Assembly: GCA_019359285.1 (NCBI GenBank)
Contig: JAHHHQ010000020.1
Span: 124,001 to 188,000, forward strand
Length of the DNA stretch: 64,000 nt
Direction of reading: 5' to 3'
Source of the DNA: Nodosilinea sp. WJT8-NPBG4
Lineage (GTDB): Bacteria; Cyanobacteriota; Cyanobacteriia; Phormidesmidales; Phormidesmidaceae
The translations under genes were made by a program, and so were the position numbers. Below the pieces are notes generated by a model. The model was not told the origin of the DNA. It ran no database searches and worked only from the letters and a program-made list of their open reading frames with translations. Within the stretch, counting starts at the first letter, position 1, and each line of letters starts with the position of its first letter. This document shows, one piece after another, positions 9,235 through 18,456 of the stretch.

Positions 9235-9561
9235 ATGTGGCACGTGGTTTACATTATTGCGTTTGCGGTTCTGGCGATTATGGCGATCGCAAACCTGGTT
9301 AGGAACTTGATTTTGCTCGGCGGCAACGCCCGTAATCCCCAATCGTCTAAGACCTACGGCGGACAACAGAACGCTTCAGGCGATCGGCCTATGCCTCACC
9401 CAGAGCTGCTTGACCAAGACGGACAGGTGATCCGCGAACCGCTGCTGGTGATGCGGTCCATTTCGGTCAAAGATGCCCGTGAGCAACTCGACGCCCTCTA
9501 CAACGGCACCGGTAGCCCGCTCGATGAGCCAGAAGATAGCGGCTCTGAGCCCGAGCGCTAA
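9235..9561 (+). CDS. DUF2973 family small membrane protein
   Basis: A 108-residue protein from ATG with GAGGA about nine bases upstream. One N-terminal membrane helix (about residues 4-30, HVVYIIAFAVLAIMAIANLV) leads to a soluble part with the conserved block HPELLDQDGQVIREPLLVMR followed by SVKDAREQLDALY. That block is the DUF2973 signature found across cyanobacteria; the function is not known. The acidic tail is variable. The gene is followed by a strong hairpin terminator at 9591-9630 and faces a gene on the opposite strand. Confidence 0.85.
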   Translation: MWHVVYIIAFAVLAIMAIANLVRNLILLGGNARNPQSSKTYGGQQNASGDRPMPHPELLDQDGQVIREPLLVMRSISVKDAREQLDALYNGTGSPLDEPEDSGSEPER

Positions 9562-9590
9562 CGTCACTCTTTAACCAACACCTCTGAAGC

Positions 9591-9630
9591 AAAAAGGCTG
9601 AGTTCCGCTTTGAGAGAACTCAGCCTTTTT
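9591..9630. terminator. Bidirectional intrinsic terminator between convergent genes
   Basis: A 14-bp perfect stem (AAAAAGGCTGAGTT at 9591-9604 pairing with 9617-9630) with a 12-base loop. An A-run on the left and a T-run on the right let it work in both directions, between the DUF2973 gene and the convergent DCC-family gene. Confidence 0.9.
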
Positions 9631-9674
9631 GGTACCTGCCTGCTTTTGCTTGGAAGGCTAGGATGGGCACTGCT

Positions 9675-10181
9675 CTAAAGGCGGCAGCGATCGGCAACCG
9701 ACTCAGAACCAGGGTCAACTCCTGGGGTGCTGCAACCTTGGGCTAGGCGGACTTCACGCTCGGCCAAAATCGTCTTAAGGCTGGGTCTTCCGGTAACCGC
9801 TAGACGCCAGTTAGCCCATAGACCGTAGACCCAATCGACCAGCGGACCAAGCAAGGGCCAGCGGGTAGGCGCGTAGATCCAGCCAATGCCTAGAACGTCA
9901 TACACCTGGCGAAACACGTCCACGTTTTGAATTACGGTGCCATCGGCCTTGACGGCATGAATGCGGCCCATGGCCGTAGCAAAATCGACGCCGCCGTTGT
10001 CTGCGGGGCTGTAGTCATCATCAGCAATATCGGTAAAGGCGATCAGTCCACGCCCGTTGTCTTGCTTGCGCAAAAAATTGACTTCTCGCAAGCATAGGGG
10101 ACAGTCGCCATCATAGAGCAGCTTGATTTTCCAAGCGATCGCGTGGGGTGCTTGGGCAGAAGATGCAGCAGCAGTCGTCAT
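9675..10181 (-). CDS. DCC-family thiol-disulfide oxidoreductase-like protein (DUF393)
   Basis: A 168-residue protein with the family signature near the N-terminus: LLYDGDCPLCLREVNFL, where the D-x-x-C-x-x-C pair gives the family its name. The rest (RIHAVKADG, QVYDVLGIGWIYAPTRWPLLGPLVDWVY) also fits DUF393. The family is thioredoxin-fold-like; a redox role is inferred from the cysteine pair and not shown. It starts at ATG. The gene is convergent with the DUF2973 gene and lies 123 bases downstream of crtB on the same strand. Confidence 0.87.
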   Translation of the reverse strand: MTTAAASSAQAPHAIAWKIKLLYDGDCPLCLREVNFLRKQDNGRGLIAFTDIADDDYSPADNGGVDFATAMGRIHAVKADGTVIQNVDVFRQVYDVLGIGWIYAPTRWPLLGPLVDWVYGLWANWRLAVTGRPSLKTILAEREVRLAQGCSTPGVDPGSESVADRCRL

Positions 10182-10304
10182 AGAAATTTGGGGCCAAGAT
10201 AGTGAAGAGAGGGAGACTATCCCTACACATATCTTAACAACCTCAACATTGGTCTGCTGCCAGGGCCATCAAATTTGGTGCTTTATACTGGCGACGTTTA
10301 CCCT

Positions 10305-11231
10305 TTAAAGCACCCGAGCTTTTAACAGGGTGCTTGGCAAGGTGAGCAGCTTGCGCAGAGAGGTCACGTAGGCACGCTGGCTAAATACGTCGTAGCCATT
10401 TTTTTCAATCACGTCCAAAATTTGGCGGTAGAGGGCCAGGGCACACCACACAGGCCAGCGGGCGTCTTCACTTAGCAGCCCAATGCCGCTCTCTGCTTCG
10501 GCATAAAACCGACGGGCGCGATCGATCTGAAAGGCCATTAGGGCTCGCCAGCGATCGTCCACAACACCAGCAACCAGGTCAGCCTCGGTGTAGTCAAAGG
10601 CGGCCAGGTCTTTTAGAGGTAGGTAAATGCGGCCTCGGCGGGCATCTTCGCCTACGTCGCGCAGAATGTTGGTGAGCTGGTTGGCAATGCCCAGGGCGAT
10701 CGCTTGGGGAGTGGGGTCGAGCTGCTGTTGCTGGCTCCAGGGGGCGGTTTGCAGTTGGGTGTCCACGCCCATCACTGTGGTCGACATTAACCCCACGGTG
10801 CCGGCCACGCGGTAGCAGTACAGTTCTAAGTCTTCAAAGGTGTCGTAGCGATTGCGGTGCAAATCCATCCGCTGGCCCGCGATCATGTCGCGAAAAGGCT
10901 GGATATCAAGGGGAAACTGCTCCAGGGTATCCACCAGGGCGACGTCTTCGTCGTCCACTGGGCAACCGGCAAAAATTGACTCTAGCTGCGACTCCCACCG
11001 ATCCAACGTCTTCTCGCTGGTGAACTGCGCCTGCGGCCCGTCCACGAGTTCATCGGTGCGGCGGCACCAGACGTAAATAGCCCAGATGGCGCGCCGCTTG
11101 GCGGGGGCCATCAACATAGTGCCGGTGTAAAACGTCTTGGAATACTTCGCCGTGACGCGTCGGCACACCTCGTAGGCATCCTCAACGGAGGATAGCGATT
11201 GGATGGGGGGAGAATCCGTCAGTTGCAGCAT
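10305..11231 (-). CDS. crtB: 15-cis-phytoene synthase
   Basis: Condenses two geranylgeranyl diphosphates to phytoene, the first committed step of carotenoid synthesis. The 308-residue product from the internal ATG matches the usual cyanobacterial length (about 310); a TTG 48 bases upstream would add an atypical extension. Both Asp-rich substrate/Mg sites are visible: DELVDG and DVGEDARRGRIYLP. Other family blocks are SKTFYTG near the N-terminus, AIWAIYVWCRRTDE, and YCYRVAGTVGLM. No phytoene desaturase gene adjoins in this window. The promoter must lie in the long gap shared with divergent glyA. Confidence 0.96.
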   Translation of the reverse strand: MLQLTDSPPIQSLSSVEDAYEVCRRVTAKYSKTFYTGTMLMAPAKRRAIWAIYVWCRRTDELVDGPQAQFTSEKTLDRWESQLESIFAGCPVDDEDVALVDTLEQFPLDIQPFRDMIAGQRMDLHRNRYDTFEDLELYCYRVAGTVGLMSTTVMGVDTQLQTAPWSQQQQLDPTPQAIALGIANQLTNILRDVGEDARRGRIYLPLKDLAAFDYTEADLVAGVVDDRWRALMAFQIDRARRFYAEAESGIGLLSEDARWPVWCALALYRQILDVIEKNGYDVFSQRAYVTSLRKLLTLPSTLLKARVL

Positions 11232-11685
11232 TAATGACCCAAACCTGGAGAATATAAATCTCAAACCGACTACAGGCAATTCTGCTTAACCTAGCCTCTC
11301 ACAACTGCACCCAACTTTGGCAAAACAGTTGAAATCGGCCCATTCTCCGAAGCAACTCTGCCTCTGCCGTTCTTAAAGATTATATGTTGCAATCCGTAAC
11401 ATTTGCCCGCAAATTCCAAATGCGTGCTCTCTGTTCCCAGCTTCTTCAAGGCTGACTACCCATTTGAAGGCCATCCAGATAAGATAATAGACTGCGTATT
11501 AAACTGCTTGATGCCAAGCCCCCGCTGTGGGTTCTCTTCGCTCCACCATGGGCTGCGCCTTGCGAAGCGATTTCTGAGGGAATTGCAGGGCAGCAAGCAG
11601 CACCGTGGGGGAAGGCGCTCTATCGGCTACCCGTTAACGGTCCCCTTTGTCTGTCTAGTTCTGTCGATTGTTGGGAGCCTTGCCC
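11232..11685. other. 454-base intergenic region between divergent crtB and glyA
   Basis: It must carry the promoters for both genes. A small imperfect palindrome (CTTCGC and GCGAAG arms) lies around 11539-11569 within a GC-rich stretch resembling dispersed cyanobacterial repeats. The 98-codon plus-strand ORF here has no ribosome binding site and no protein-like pattern. I see no riboswitch consensus and no convincing -35/-10 pair. Confidence 0.5.
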
Positions 11686-12969
11686 GTGCCTCAAACTAAC
11701 TTTGATTTTCTGCAAGAGTCCGATCCGTTGTTAGCCAGCATCATTCAACGCGAGTTGCAGCGCCAGCGCGACCACCTGGAGCTAATCGCCAGCGAGAACT
11801 TTACCTCGTCTGCGGTGCTCGCGGCCCAGGGGTCGGTACTGACCAACAAGTATGCCGAAGGGCTGCCCGGTAAGCGCTATTACGGCGGCTGCGCCTTTGT
11901 GGATGAGGCCGAGCAGCTGGCGATCGATCGCGCCAAAGAACTCTTCGGTGCCGCCCACGCCAACGTGCAGCCCCACTCTGGGGCCCAGGCCAACTTTGCC
12001 GTGTTTCTTGCCCTTCTCCAGCCCGGCGACACCATTTTGGGCATGGATCTCTCCCACGGCGGGCACCTAACCCACGGTTCGCCCGTGAACGTGTCGGGCA
12101 AGTGGTTTAAGGTCGTTCAGTACGGCGTCAGCCGCGACAGTGAACAGCTCGACTTCGACCAAATTCGTGAGCTGGCTTTGGAGCATCGGCCCAAGCTGAT
12201 CATCTGCGGCTACTCGGCCTACCCTCGCGTGATTGATTTTGAGAAGTTTCGCGCGATCGCAGACGAAGTTGGCGCCTACCTGATGGCCGACATCGCTCAC
12301 ATCGCCGGTTTGGTGGCTGCTGGTTATCATCCCAACCCCCTACCTCACTGCGATGTGGTGACGACCACCACCCACAAAACCCTGCGCGGCCCTCGCGGCG
12401 GCCTAATTTTGACCCGCGATGCCGAACTGGGCAAAAAGTTTGATAAGGCGGTGTTCCCCGGCAGCCAGGGCGGCCCCCTAGAGCACGTCATTGCGGCCAA
12501 GGCCGTAGCCTTTGGCGAAGCCCTCAAGCCCGAGTTTCGCGCCTATGCTGCTCAAGTGATCACCAACGCCCAGCGCATGGCTGCTCAGCTTCAGCAGCGA
12601 GGCATCAAGGTGGTGTCTGACGGTACTGACAACCACTTGGTGCTGGTCGATCTGCGCTCCATCGGCATGACCGGCAAGCGTGCTGACCAGCTGGTCAGCG
12701 AGGTCAACATCACGGCCAACAAAAACACCGTGCCCTACGACCCCGAGTCGCCCTTTGTCACCAGCGGTCTGCGCCTGGGTTCTCCGGCGATGACCACCCG
12801 CGGCATGGGTGAGACTGAGTTCACTGAGATCGCCAACATCATCGCCGATCGCCTGCTCAGCCCCGAGGATGCGGCGATCGCTGAGCACTGTAAGCGTCGG
12901 GTGGCGGCCTTGTGCGATCGCTTCCCCCTCTATGCCCACTTGGGTGGGCTAGTTCCGGCCCTGGTCTAA
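11686..12969 (+). CDS. glyA: Serine hydroxymethyltransferase
   Basis: A PLP enzyme that interconverts serine and glycine with transfer of a one-carbon unit to tetrahydrofolate. I chose the GTG at 11686 because GGGAG lies about eight bases upstream and the product (427 residues) has the expected length and N-terminus (PQTNFDFLQ). Family landmarks are [27 protein letters not shown], the PLP-lysine segment [16 protein letters not shown], and [19 protein letters not shown]. The neighbours are unrelated, and it is followed by a long-loop hairpin terminator. No glycine riboswitch is visible upstream. Confidence 0.97.
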   Translation: MPQTNFDFLQESDPLLASIIQRELQRQRDHLELIASENFTSSAVLAAQGSVLTNKYAEGLPGKRYYGGCAFVDEAEQLAIDRAKELFGAAHANVQPHSGAQANFAVFLALLQPGDTILGMDLSHGGHLTHGSPVNVSGKWFKVVQYGVSRDSEQLDFDQIRELALEHRPKLIICGYSAYPRVIDFEKFRAIADEVGAYLMADIAHIAGLVAAGYHPNPLPHCDVVTTTTHKTLRGPRGGLILTRDAELGKKFDKAVFPGSQGGPLEHVIAAKAVAFGEALKPEFRAYAAQVITNAQRMAAQLQQRGIKVVSDGTDNHLVLVDLRSIGMTGKRADQLVSEVNITANKNTVPYDPESPFVTSGLRLGSPAMTTRGMGETEFTEIANIIADRLLSPEDAAIAEHCKRRVAALCDRFPLYAHLGGLVPALV

Positions 12970-13018
12970 GGGTGTAACACCTTCTCGGGCAAGCCTTTGA
13001 CCCCTTGGGTCAGGCGTT

Positions 13019-13087
13019 AACTCCATGCAAAACCGCAGAAAGTTAGGGTTACTCCTTAATGATCTGTCATAATTGCATGGAGTTTTT
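13019..13087 (+). terminator. Long-loop hairpin with T-run after glyA
   Basis: A perfect 12-bp stem (AACTCCATGCAA at 13019-13030 with 13073-13084) followed by TTT within a T5 run. The 42-base loop is unusually long for a simple terminator, so a small RNA or a processed 3' end is possible. The remainder of the 12970-13290 gap holds a TTGACA at 13094-13099 with a poorly spaced TATGGA downstream, a weak promoter candidate for the next gene. Confidence 0.6.
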
Positions 13088-13290
13088 GCTTATTTGACAA
13101 GACTCGGCCTATCCTATGGACTGTTTCGGACCAAAATACCCTTTGGTCTGGTCGGCCTTGGTTCAGGGCAGTCCCTAGGGCTACCCGAGGTGATTAGCGA
13201 TGGCCAACAGAACTAGTTTGCTGGGGTTAGGCCTGGGCTAGGGAGGTGGCTAGCCAGGAGAGAGTTTCTCCAACCATAGAGGGGAGTGAG

Positions 13291-14349
13291 ATGCCGTTTT
13301 ATCTGTATCACGTGTTGGCCTTTGGTATCTCCGCCGCGGTGGTGCTGGGCACAACACCAATCGTGCGCCGCATCGGCCTTAAAAGCGGGCGAGTCGATCA
13401 GCCCGGCGAACGTAAGGTACACGACAAGCCCATGGTGCGGTTGGGTGGGGTGTCAATTTTTATCGGTACGCTGTTAGCCCTGCTGATCGTATGGTCCATG
13501 GGCGGCTTTATTGATGCCGCCGGAGCCCATTTAGCCCCACCTCAGGAGTTTCAGATCTGGGGGGTGACCCTCGGCGGATTAGCCTTCTTTCTGATTGGCC
13601 TCACTGACGACCTATTTGGTCTATCGCCCCTCAGTCGCCTGTTTATGCAGGCGGTAGTGGCCACCATGGCTTGGTATGTGGGCGTGAGCATCGACTTTCT
13701 CACCATTCCCTTCTACGGGCTCACCCAGCTGCCCGACTTCATCAGCTTGCCAGTGACCATTCTGTGGCTAGTGGGCATGGCCAATGCCATCAACTGGATC
13801 GACGGCCTCGATGGTCTGGCGGCAGGGGTATCCGGTATCGCTGCGGTCGTTATGCTGGTGGTGAGTCTCTACATGAACCAGCCCGCGGCGGCGCTGATTG
13901 CTGCCGCTCTAGCCGGTGGAGCCCTAGGCTTTTTGCGCTACAACTTCAACCCAGCTAAAATTTTCATGGGAGATGGGGGAGCCTACTTTATGGGCTTTAC
14001 CCTGGCCGGAGTTGGCGTCATCGGTTTGGTTAAAACGGTGACTACTGCTGCTGTACTGCTGCCTTACCTAATTCTGGCAGTGCCAATTCTCGATATGTCG
14101 GCCGTGATTGTCGATCGCCTGCGAGCCGGTAAATCGCCCTTCGTGGCCGACAAGCGCCATCTGCACCACCGACTGCTTCAGGCGGGGCTGTCTCATCGGG
14201 TGACGGTGCTCTTCATCTACGTGCTGACGCTGTGGGCCGGCAGTCTGGCCCTAGCGTTTGCGGGCATGCCCAGTGGCTTAGTCTACGCCCTAGCCGCCAC
14301 AGCGCTACTCAGCTACACCGGCTGGCGGCTGCGGCAGCGCACTCGCTGA
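13291..14349 (+). CDS. WecA/TagO/Rfe-family undecaprenyl-phosphate sugar-1-phosphate transferase
   Basis: A polytopic membrane enzyme of the MraY/WecA superfamily. It would transfer a sugar-1-phosphate (usually GlcNAc-1-P) from UDP-sugar to undecaprenyl phosphate, starting a cell-surface polysaccharide. The 352-residue product begins at an ATG with GGGGAG four bases upstream; an upstream GTG gives a less likely extension. About ten membrane helices are predicted. Signatures are KVHDKPMVRLGGVSIFIG, LTDDLFGL, NAINWIDGLDGLAAG, PAKIFMGDGGAYFMG and DKRHLHHRLL (the basic loop seen in the WecA branch and not in MraY). The 3' end overlaps the convergent GT39-like gene by 45 bases. Confidence 0.93.
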   Translation: MPFYLYHVLAFGISAAVVLGTTPIVRRIGLKSGRVDQPGERKVHDKPMVRLGGVSIFIGTLLALLIVWSMGGFIDAAGAHLAPPQEFQIWGVTLGGLAFFLIGLTDDLFGLSPLSRLFMQAVVATMAWYVGVSIDFLTIPFYGLTQLPDFISLPVTILWLVGMANAINWIDGLDGLAAGVSGIAAVVMLVVSLYMNQPAAALIAAALAGGALGFLRYNFNPAKIFMGDGGAYFMGFTLAGVGVIGLVKTVTTAAVLLPYLILAVPILDMSAVIVDRLRAGKSPFVADKRHLHHRLLQAGLSHRVTVLFIYVLTLWAGSLALAFAGMPSGLVYALAATALLSYTGWRLRQRTR

Positions 14350-16053
14350 GGGACCGTAGGGATATTTGTAGGCCTGCCGCAAATTGCTGGCGCGATATAC
14401 GTGAATAGTTTCGGTCACTTCGCCGCCGCGCATGAGCGGCACCGTGCCTAGTGGCTGAATACTGTCGAAGAGGGGCCGGTAGCCCGCTACAATCTCGTCG
14501 TCTTGAGCAAAGCGATCGAGCGTCATATAGAGTGCATTTTGACCAACCCAGTCCTGGGGGTTAAACCAGTAGGCAAATCCGCGCGCGTCTTGGCTAAAGG
14601 CCGTCACCGGCAGATCGACTATGGGGTGAATAGCCATGGCAAAGTAGCCCCCCAGGTAGTACTGATTAGTGAAGACAAACCCCACGTCATCTAGGGCCGC
14701 TCGAATTTCGGGAATATCGGCAAACCGCCGCTTGAGCTGGCTAGTGTCAATCAGTTCTGTAGAACCATCCTGCTCGACGGGTACTAGCCCACCAAACAGG
14801 GCGTAGGTGCTCGGTTTTTGTAAAACGCCGAGCTGTAGGTGCAGCAGCGCCACCATGGAAAGCGAACCTAAAAACAGCCCCGAACCCCACAGCCAGCGGC
14901 GAATAAGGCGGGGACGATAGCGTTGCCAAATCAGCACCTGAGCAGCCAGCAAAATGACAATGCCCCAGTAGCCGGGGGCGGGCCAGGCAGGCAAAATCTG
15001 CTGCTTGCCCCCCAGCAGGGTAAATAGCAGCATGATTGGCAGCGATAGCCACAGCACTAGCCCCTGTTTGTAGTTCTCTTGGGCCTCACCATTGTTGAGG
15101 CTGGGAGAAACCCCGAACAGCGCCTGTTTGGTACCCTGTCGTGCCGCTACCCACCACAGCGGAAAGCCAAACAGCGGAAATAGGTAAACAATTGACAGTA
15201 GCCAGTAGCTCACCATTTGCCCTAGGCTAAACCCGCTGCTCTCACTGCCCCCGTCAAATCGCATACCCAGCTGAAAGCGAAAGGAAATCCAGTCGTTCTG
15301 ACTGTTCCAGTACCACAGGGGAAAGAGGGTGAGCATGAAGACGCCTAGGGCAAGCAGCGTCCAGGGCGATCGCAGCGCCGCGCGGTAGGGTCGATAGGCG
15401 ACACAAAACCCCACTAGACTAACGCCCAGCACAAAACCGTGATATTTGCTCAACCCCGCTAGAGCCACTGTCAGCCCCAGCAGCACAATGCGCCAGGTGG
15501 GTACGTAGGTCGCTTTAACTGCTTTGGAGTTTCCAAGTTGATTGCTGTAGGGAAAAAATTCCCAGGCGGCGACTAGCAGCGTGGCGCTCCAAAACAAAAT
15601 CAGCCCGTTGTCGGGGGAGGTGAGAATGCCAAAGCCGATGGCAAATAGCGGTATCAGCGTGGCAATAGCCAGGGTCATCTGTCCTACCGCCGCTGAAAAC
15701 AGCCGTGCCGCCGCCAAGTACAGCAGCCCCAAGCTGAGACAATAGATCAGCAACGCCCCTAAGCGAATGGTGAAAGGTGAAATGACCCCAGTGAGCCACC
15801 AGCCTATCCCGGTCGTGAGGGCCACCATGGGTGGATGGTCGAAATAGCTCAGGCTCAGGTAGCGGCTGTAGAGATAGTAGTAGGCTTCGTCAAACCCTGG
15901 AAATAGCCAGAGCGCCACGATCGCGCGGTAGAGTAGGCCCCCTAACATTAGGGCTAGCAGCCCGGTAGCCCAACCCGGTTTGCGATCGCCTCCTAGGGCG
16001 GGTCTTTGACCATCGCCCCCGGCGGGTCTATCCCCCTCGCTCCAACCTACCAT
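14305..16053 (-). CDS. GT39/ArnT-like polytopic glycosyltransferase
   Basis: A 582-residue membrane protein with about a dozen hydrophobic helices. Near the N-terminus, WLFPGFDEAYYYLYSRYLS followed by YFDHPPMVA gives the acidic catalytic-loop residue and the D-H-P-P motif of family 39 (dolichyl/undecaprenyl-phosphate sugar-dependent) transferases. The C-terminal 170 residues are soluble. It probably moves a sugar from a polyprenyl phosphate carrier on the outer face of the membrane. I chose the ATG at 16053 because GGGGAGG lies seven bases upstream. It overlaps the 3' end of the WecA/TagO-like gene, a possible functional partner. Confidence 0.88.
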   Translation of the reverse strand: MVGWSEGDRPAGGDGQRPALGGDRKPGWATGLLALMLGGLLYRAIVALWLFPGFDEAYYYLYSRYLSLSYFDHPPMVALTTGIGWWLTGVISPFTIRLGALLIYCLSLGLLYLAAARLFSAAVGQMTLAIATLIPLFAIGFGILTSPDNGLILFWSATLLVAAWEFFPYSNQLGNSKAVKATYVPTWRIVLLGLTVALAGLSKYHGFVLGVSLVGFCVAYRPYRAALRSPWTLLALGVFMLTLFPLWYWNSQNDWISFRFQLGMRFDGGSESSGFSLGQMVSYWLLSIVYLFPLFGFPLWWVAARQGTKQALFGVSPSLNNGEAQENYKQGLVLWLSLPIMLLFTLLGGKQQILPAWPAPGYWGIVILLAAQVLIWQRYRPRLIRRWLWGSGLFLGSLSMVALLHLQLGVLQKPSTYALFGGLVPVEQDGSTELIDTSQLKRRFADIPEIRAALDDVGFVFTNQYYLGGYFAMAIHPIVDLPVTAFSQDARGFAYWFNPQDWVGQNALYMTLDRFAQDDEIVAGYRPLFDSIQPLGTVPLMRGGEVTETIHVYRASNLRQAYKYPYGPSASALPQPPAGVAE

Positions 16054-16209
16054 CGGGTAGCCTCCCCTAAACAACCAATGCGCGACATAATTTTAGGGAC
16101 TTTGCCAATGAGCCAAATGGGCTGTTCCTGGCTTCCCTGCAATGGCCATAATGACACTATTGCGCCTCGGCCATCCCATCTCCGGCCCATTTCGACCCTA
16201 GGACGTTCT

Positions 16210-17535
16210 ATGACCCCAAGCTCAGCGTTTCAGCCCTCCGAGACCGACAATTTGCCCTCTGGCACCAGAAGTGCAGAGATTATCTGCGTGGGTACTGAGC
16301 TGCTGCTAGGGGATATTCTCAATGGCAACGCCCAGTTTCTGGCTAAAGAGCTAGCCAGTCTAGGCATTGCCCACTACTACCAAACAGTTGTGGGTGACAA
16401 TCCGGCCCGCATTCAGCAGGCGGTGACTATCGCGGCCGAGCGGTTCGCGAAGCCTTCGAGTACGGCATCGCAACTCCTGCTTTTTACTGGCGGTCTGGGC
16501 CCTACCCCCGATGACCTCACCATAGAGACGTTGGCTGACCTGTTTGGTGCCCCTCTAGTTGAGCACCCTGACCTGCTGGCTGATATTGAGGCCAAATTTA
16601 CCGCTCGGGGCCGAACCATGCCCCCCAGCAACCGCAAACAGGCGCTGCTGCCCGAGGGGGCGATGGTGCTGCCCAACCCCCAGGGCACTGCCCCCGGCAT
16701 TATCTGGTCGCCCCGACCTGGCCTAACCCTAATGACCTTTCCCGGCGTGCCGCGAGAGATGCAGGCGATGTGGAAAGAGACCGCCGTACCCTATCTGCGC
16801 GCCCAGGGCTGGGTGACGACCACCATTGTCAGCCGCATGCTGCGGTTTTGGGGCATCAGTGAATCGGCCCTAGCGGAGCAGGTCGCTGCTTACCTCAGCC
16901 AGGGCAACCCGACGGTCGCCCCCTACGCCAGCAAAGGCGAAGCCAAGCTGCGCATTAGCGCGCAGGCCGACTCCACCCCTGCGGCCCTGGCCAAAATCGA
17001 GCCGGTCGAAGCTGGCATTCGGGAGCTAGTCGGCGCTGACTGCTATGGTGCCGATGATGATACTCTGGCCTCGGTGGTTGGCAAACTACTGCTGGCCCGA
17101 CAACAAACCGTCGCTGTAGCCGAGTCTTGTACGGGTGGTGGCTTAGGGCAGCTCTTGACCGACATTGCTGGCAGCTCTGCTTACTTTTATGGCGGTGTGA
17201 TTGCCTACGACAACGAGGTTAAGATCAATCTTCTCAAGGTGGATGCCGCTGTTTTAGAGGAGCAGGGAGCGGTGAGTGCGATCGTGGCGGAGCAGATGGC
17301 TCTAGGCGCTAAGGCGCTGCTGCAAACCAACTGGGCCTTGAGCATCACTGGCATTGCCGGGCCAGACGGGGGCAGCGAGACTAAACCTGTAGGCTTGGTT
17401 TATATTGGCCTGGCTACTCCCGAGGGCAATGTGTTGACGTATAAACACGAGTTTTCTGGCTATCGGGGACGCGATTGGGTGCGCCAGCTCAGCGCCCTCT
17501 CTGCCTTAGATGCTCTGCGACGCAACCTGCTGTAA
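16210..17535 (+). CDS. cinA: CinA-family nicotinamide-nucleotide amidase / ADP-ribose pyrophosphatase
   Basis: A two-domain CinA protein of 441 residues. The N-terminal molybdopterin-binding-like domain has EIICVGTELLLGDILNGNAQ, LFTGGLGPTPDDLT and FPGVPREM. The C-terminal PncC-type amidase has AESCTGGGLGQLLTDIAGSS, YGGVIAYDNEVK and SITGIAGPDGGS. CinA proteins salvage pyridine nucleotides by deamidating NMN; the competence name is historical. The ATG at 16210 is my choice; the frame extends upstream without similarity. It diverges from the GT39-like gene across about 155 bases. Confidence 0.94.
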   Translation: MTPSSAFQPSETDNLPSGTRSAEIICVGTELLLGDILNGNAQFLAKELASLGIAHYYQTVVGDNPARIQQAVTIAAERFAKPSSTASQLLLFTGGLGPTPDDLTIETLADLFGAPLVEHPDLLADIEAKFTARGRTMPPSNRKQALLPEGAMVLPNPQGTAPGIIWSPRPGLTLMTFPGVPREMQAMWKETAVPYLRAQGWVTTTIVSRMLRFWGISESALAEQVAAYLSQGNPTVAPYASKGEAKLRISAQADSTPAALAKIEPVEAGIRELVGADCYGADDDTLASVVGKLLLARQQTVAVAESCTGGGLGQLLTDIAGSSAYFYGGVIAYDNEVKINLLKVDAAVLEEQGAVSAIVAEQMALGAKALLQTNWALSITGIAGPDGGSETKPVGLVYIGLATPEGNVLTYKHEFSGYRGRDWVRQLSALSALDALRRNLL

Positions 17536-17662
17536 TGTAGGTTGATCATTTGCCTCAAATGGCTATTATGTAATTATGGATAAATGCAGCCCCCATCTGG
17601 CCTAGAGCTGGTTTTAGGTAAGAGCAACCAGGGTGGCATGTGCCAGTAAGGAGTTTGCCCTA

Positions 17663-17794
17663 ATGGATTACATCGAAAAGGCTCTCGAAAAACTGAGCGA
17701 CTGGGTTGATAGAGTCATTGAAGCTCTATTTGGCCCTGAGCATCAGGCAGAACCTGACTTGATTCCTATTCCGGTAGAAGAACCCCGCCGTTAG
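17663..17794 (+). CDS. 43-residue acidic microprotein
   Basis: A short ORF from ATG with a strong AAGGAG nine bases upstream. The product has an amphipathic helix (KALEKLSDWVDRVIEALFG) and then an acidic, proline-rich tail ending in EPDLIPIPVEEPRR. The ribosome binding site, the coherent amphipathic pattern and isolation between two genes of the same strand support a real gene. I recall similar PDLIPIPV tails in small cyanobacterial proteins but cannot name the family. Function unknown. Confidence 0.72.
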   Translation: MDYIEKALEKLSDWVDRVIEALFGPEHQAEPDLIPIPVEEPRR

Positions 17795-17953
17795 GGGTGC
17801 TCTTGAAAAGATTTTAACTAGAGTCTAGCGATGCTGTCGCTTGATATTGTTCTTGAGTGCGGCACTTAATACTTGCGATCGCTGTGTTTGTTGAGAGAAT
17901 GAACAAGCAAACGGTATTGCTAGGGCAAATACTAATACAAAGGGCAACAATCA

Positions 17954-18415
17954 TTGCTAAGGGTTCAAGTTGTTCATGGCCCAAATCTCAACATGCTGGG
18001 CTTGCGAGAACCCGAGATCTATGGTCGGCAAACCCTAGCTACCATCGAAGCGACCTTAGAGACTGAAGCGACTGCCCTGGGCGTTTCATTGGATTGCTTT
18101 CAATCCAATAGCGAAGGGGCGCTTGTGGACTGCCTCCAGGCGGCCTTTGGGCAAAAAGACGGCATTCTAATCAATCCTGGGGCTTATACCCACACTAGCG
18201 TGGCCCTTCGAGATGCGATCGCAGCCGTTGGCCTTCCCACTGTCGAGGTACATCTCAGCAATATTCACCAGCGTGAAGCCTTTCGCCATCACTCGTATAT
18301 TGCTGCGGTGGCCGTGGGGCAAATCTGCGGCTTTGGCGCTGACAGCTACCGTCTGGGGTTGCACGCGCTGGTGAAACATCTCAAAGACCGACATCAAGTG
18401 TCCGCAAATTCCTAG
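17954..18415 (+). CDS. aroQ: Type II 3-dehydroquinate dehydratase
   Basis: Converts 3-dehydroquinate to 3-dehydroshikimate, the third step of the shikimate pathway. The 153-residue length is standard for the dodecameric type II enzyme. Landmarks are [19 protein letters not shown] (with the active-site Tyr), [33 protein letters not shown] and [19 protein letters not shown]. The start is TTG; the residues directly after it match the family N-terminus, leaving little room for another choice. It heads a same-strand run with miaE 41 bases downstream. Confidence 0.96.
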   Translation: MLRVQVVHGPNLNMLGLREPEIYGRQTLATIEATLETEATALGVSLDCFQSNSEGALVDCLQAAFGQKDGILINPGAYTHTSVALRDAIAAVGLPTVEVHLSNIHQREAFRHHSYIAAVAVGQICGFGADSYRLGLHALVKHLKDRHQVSANS

Positions 18416-18456
18416 TGGTTTAGACTAGGACCTGCCTGAACCCTCCCCAAAGTTGT

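Noticed and set aside
11403-11699. 98-codon plus-strand ORF before glyA
   Set aside because: No ribosome binding site, low-complexity cysteine/leucine mix without protein-like pattern, and it overlaps the glyA start in another frame.
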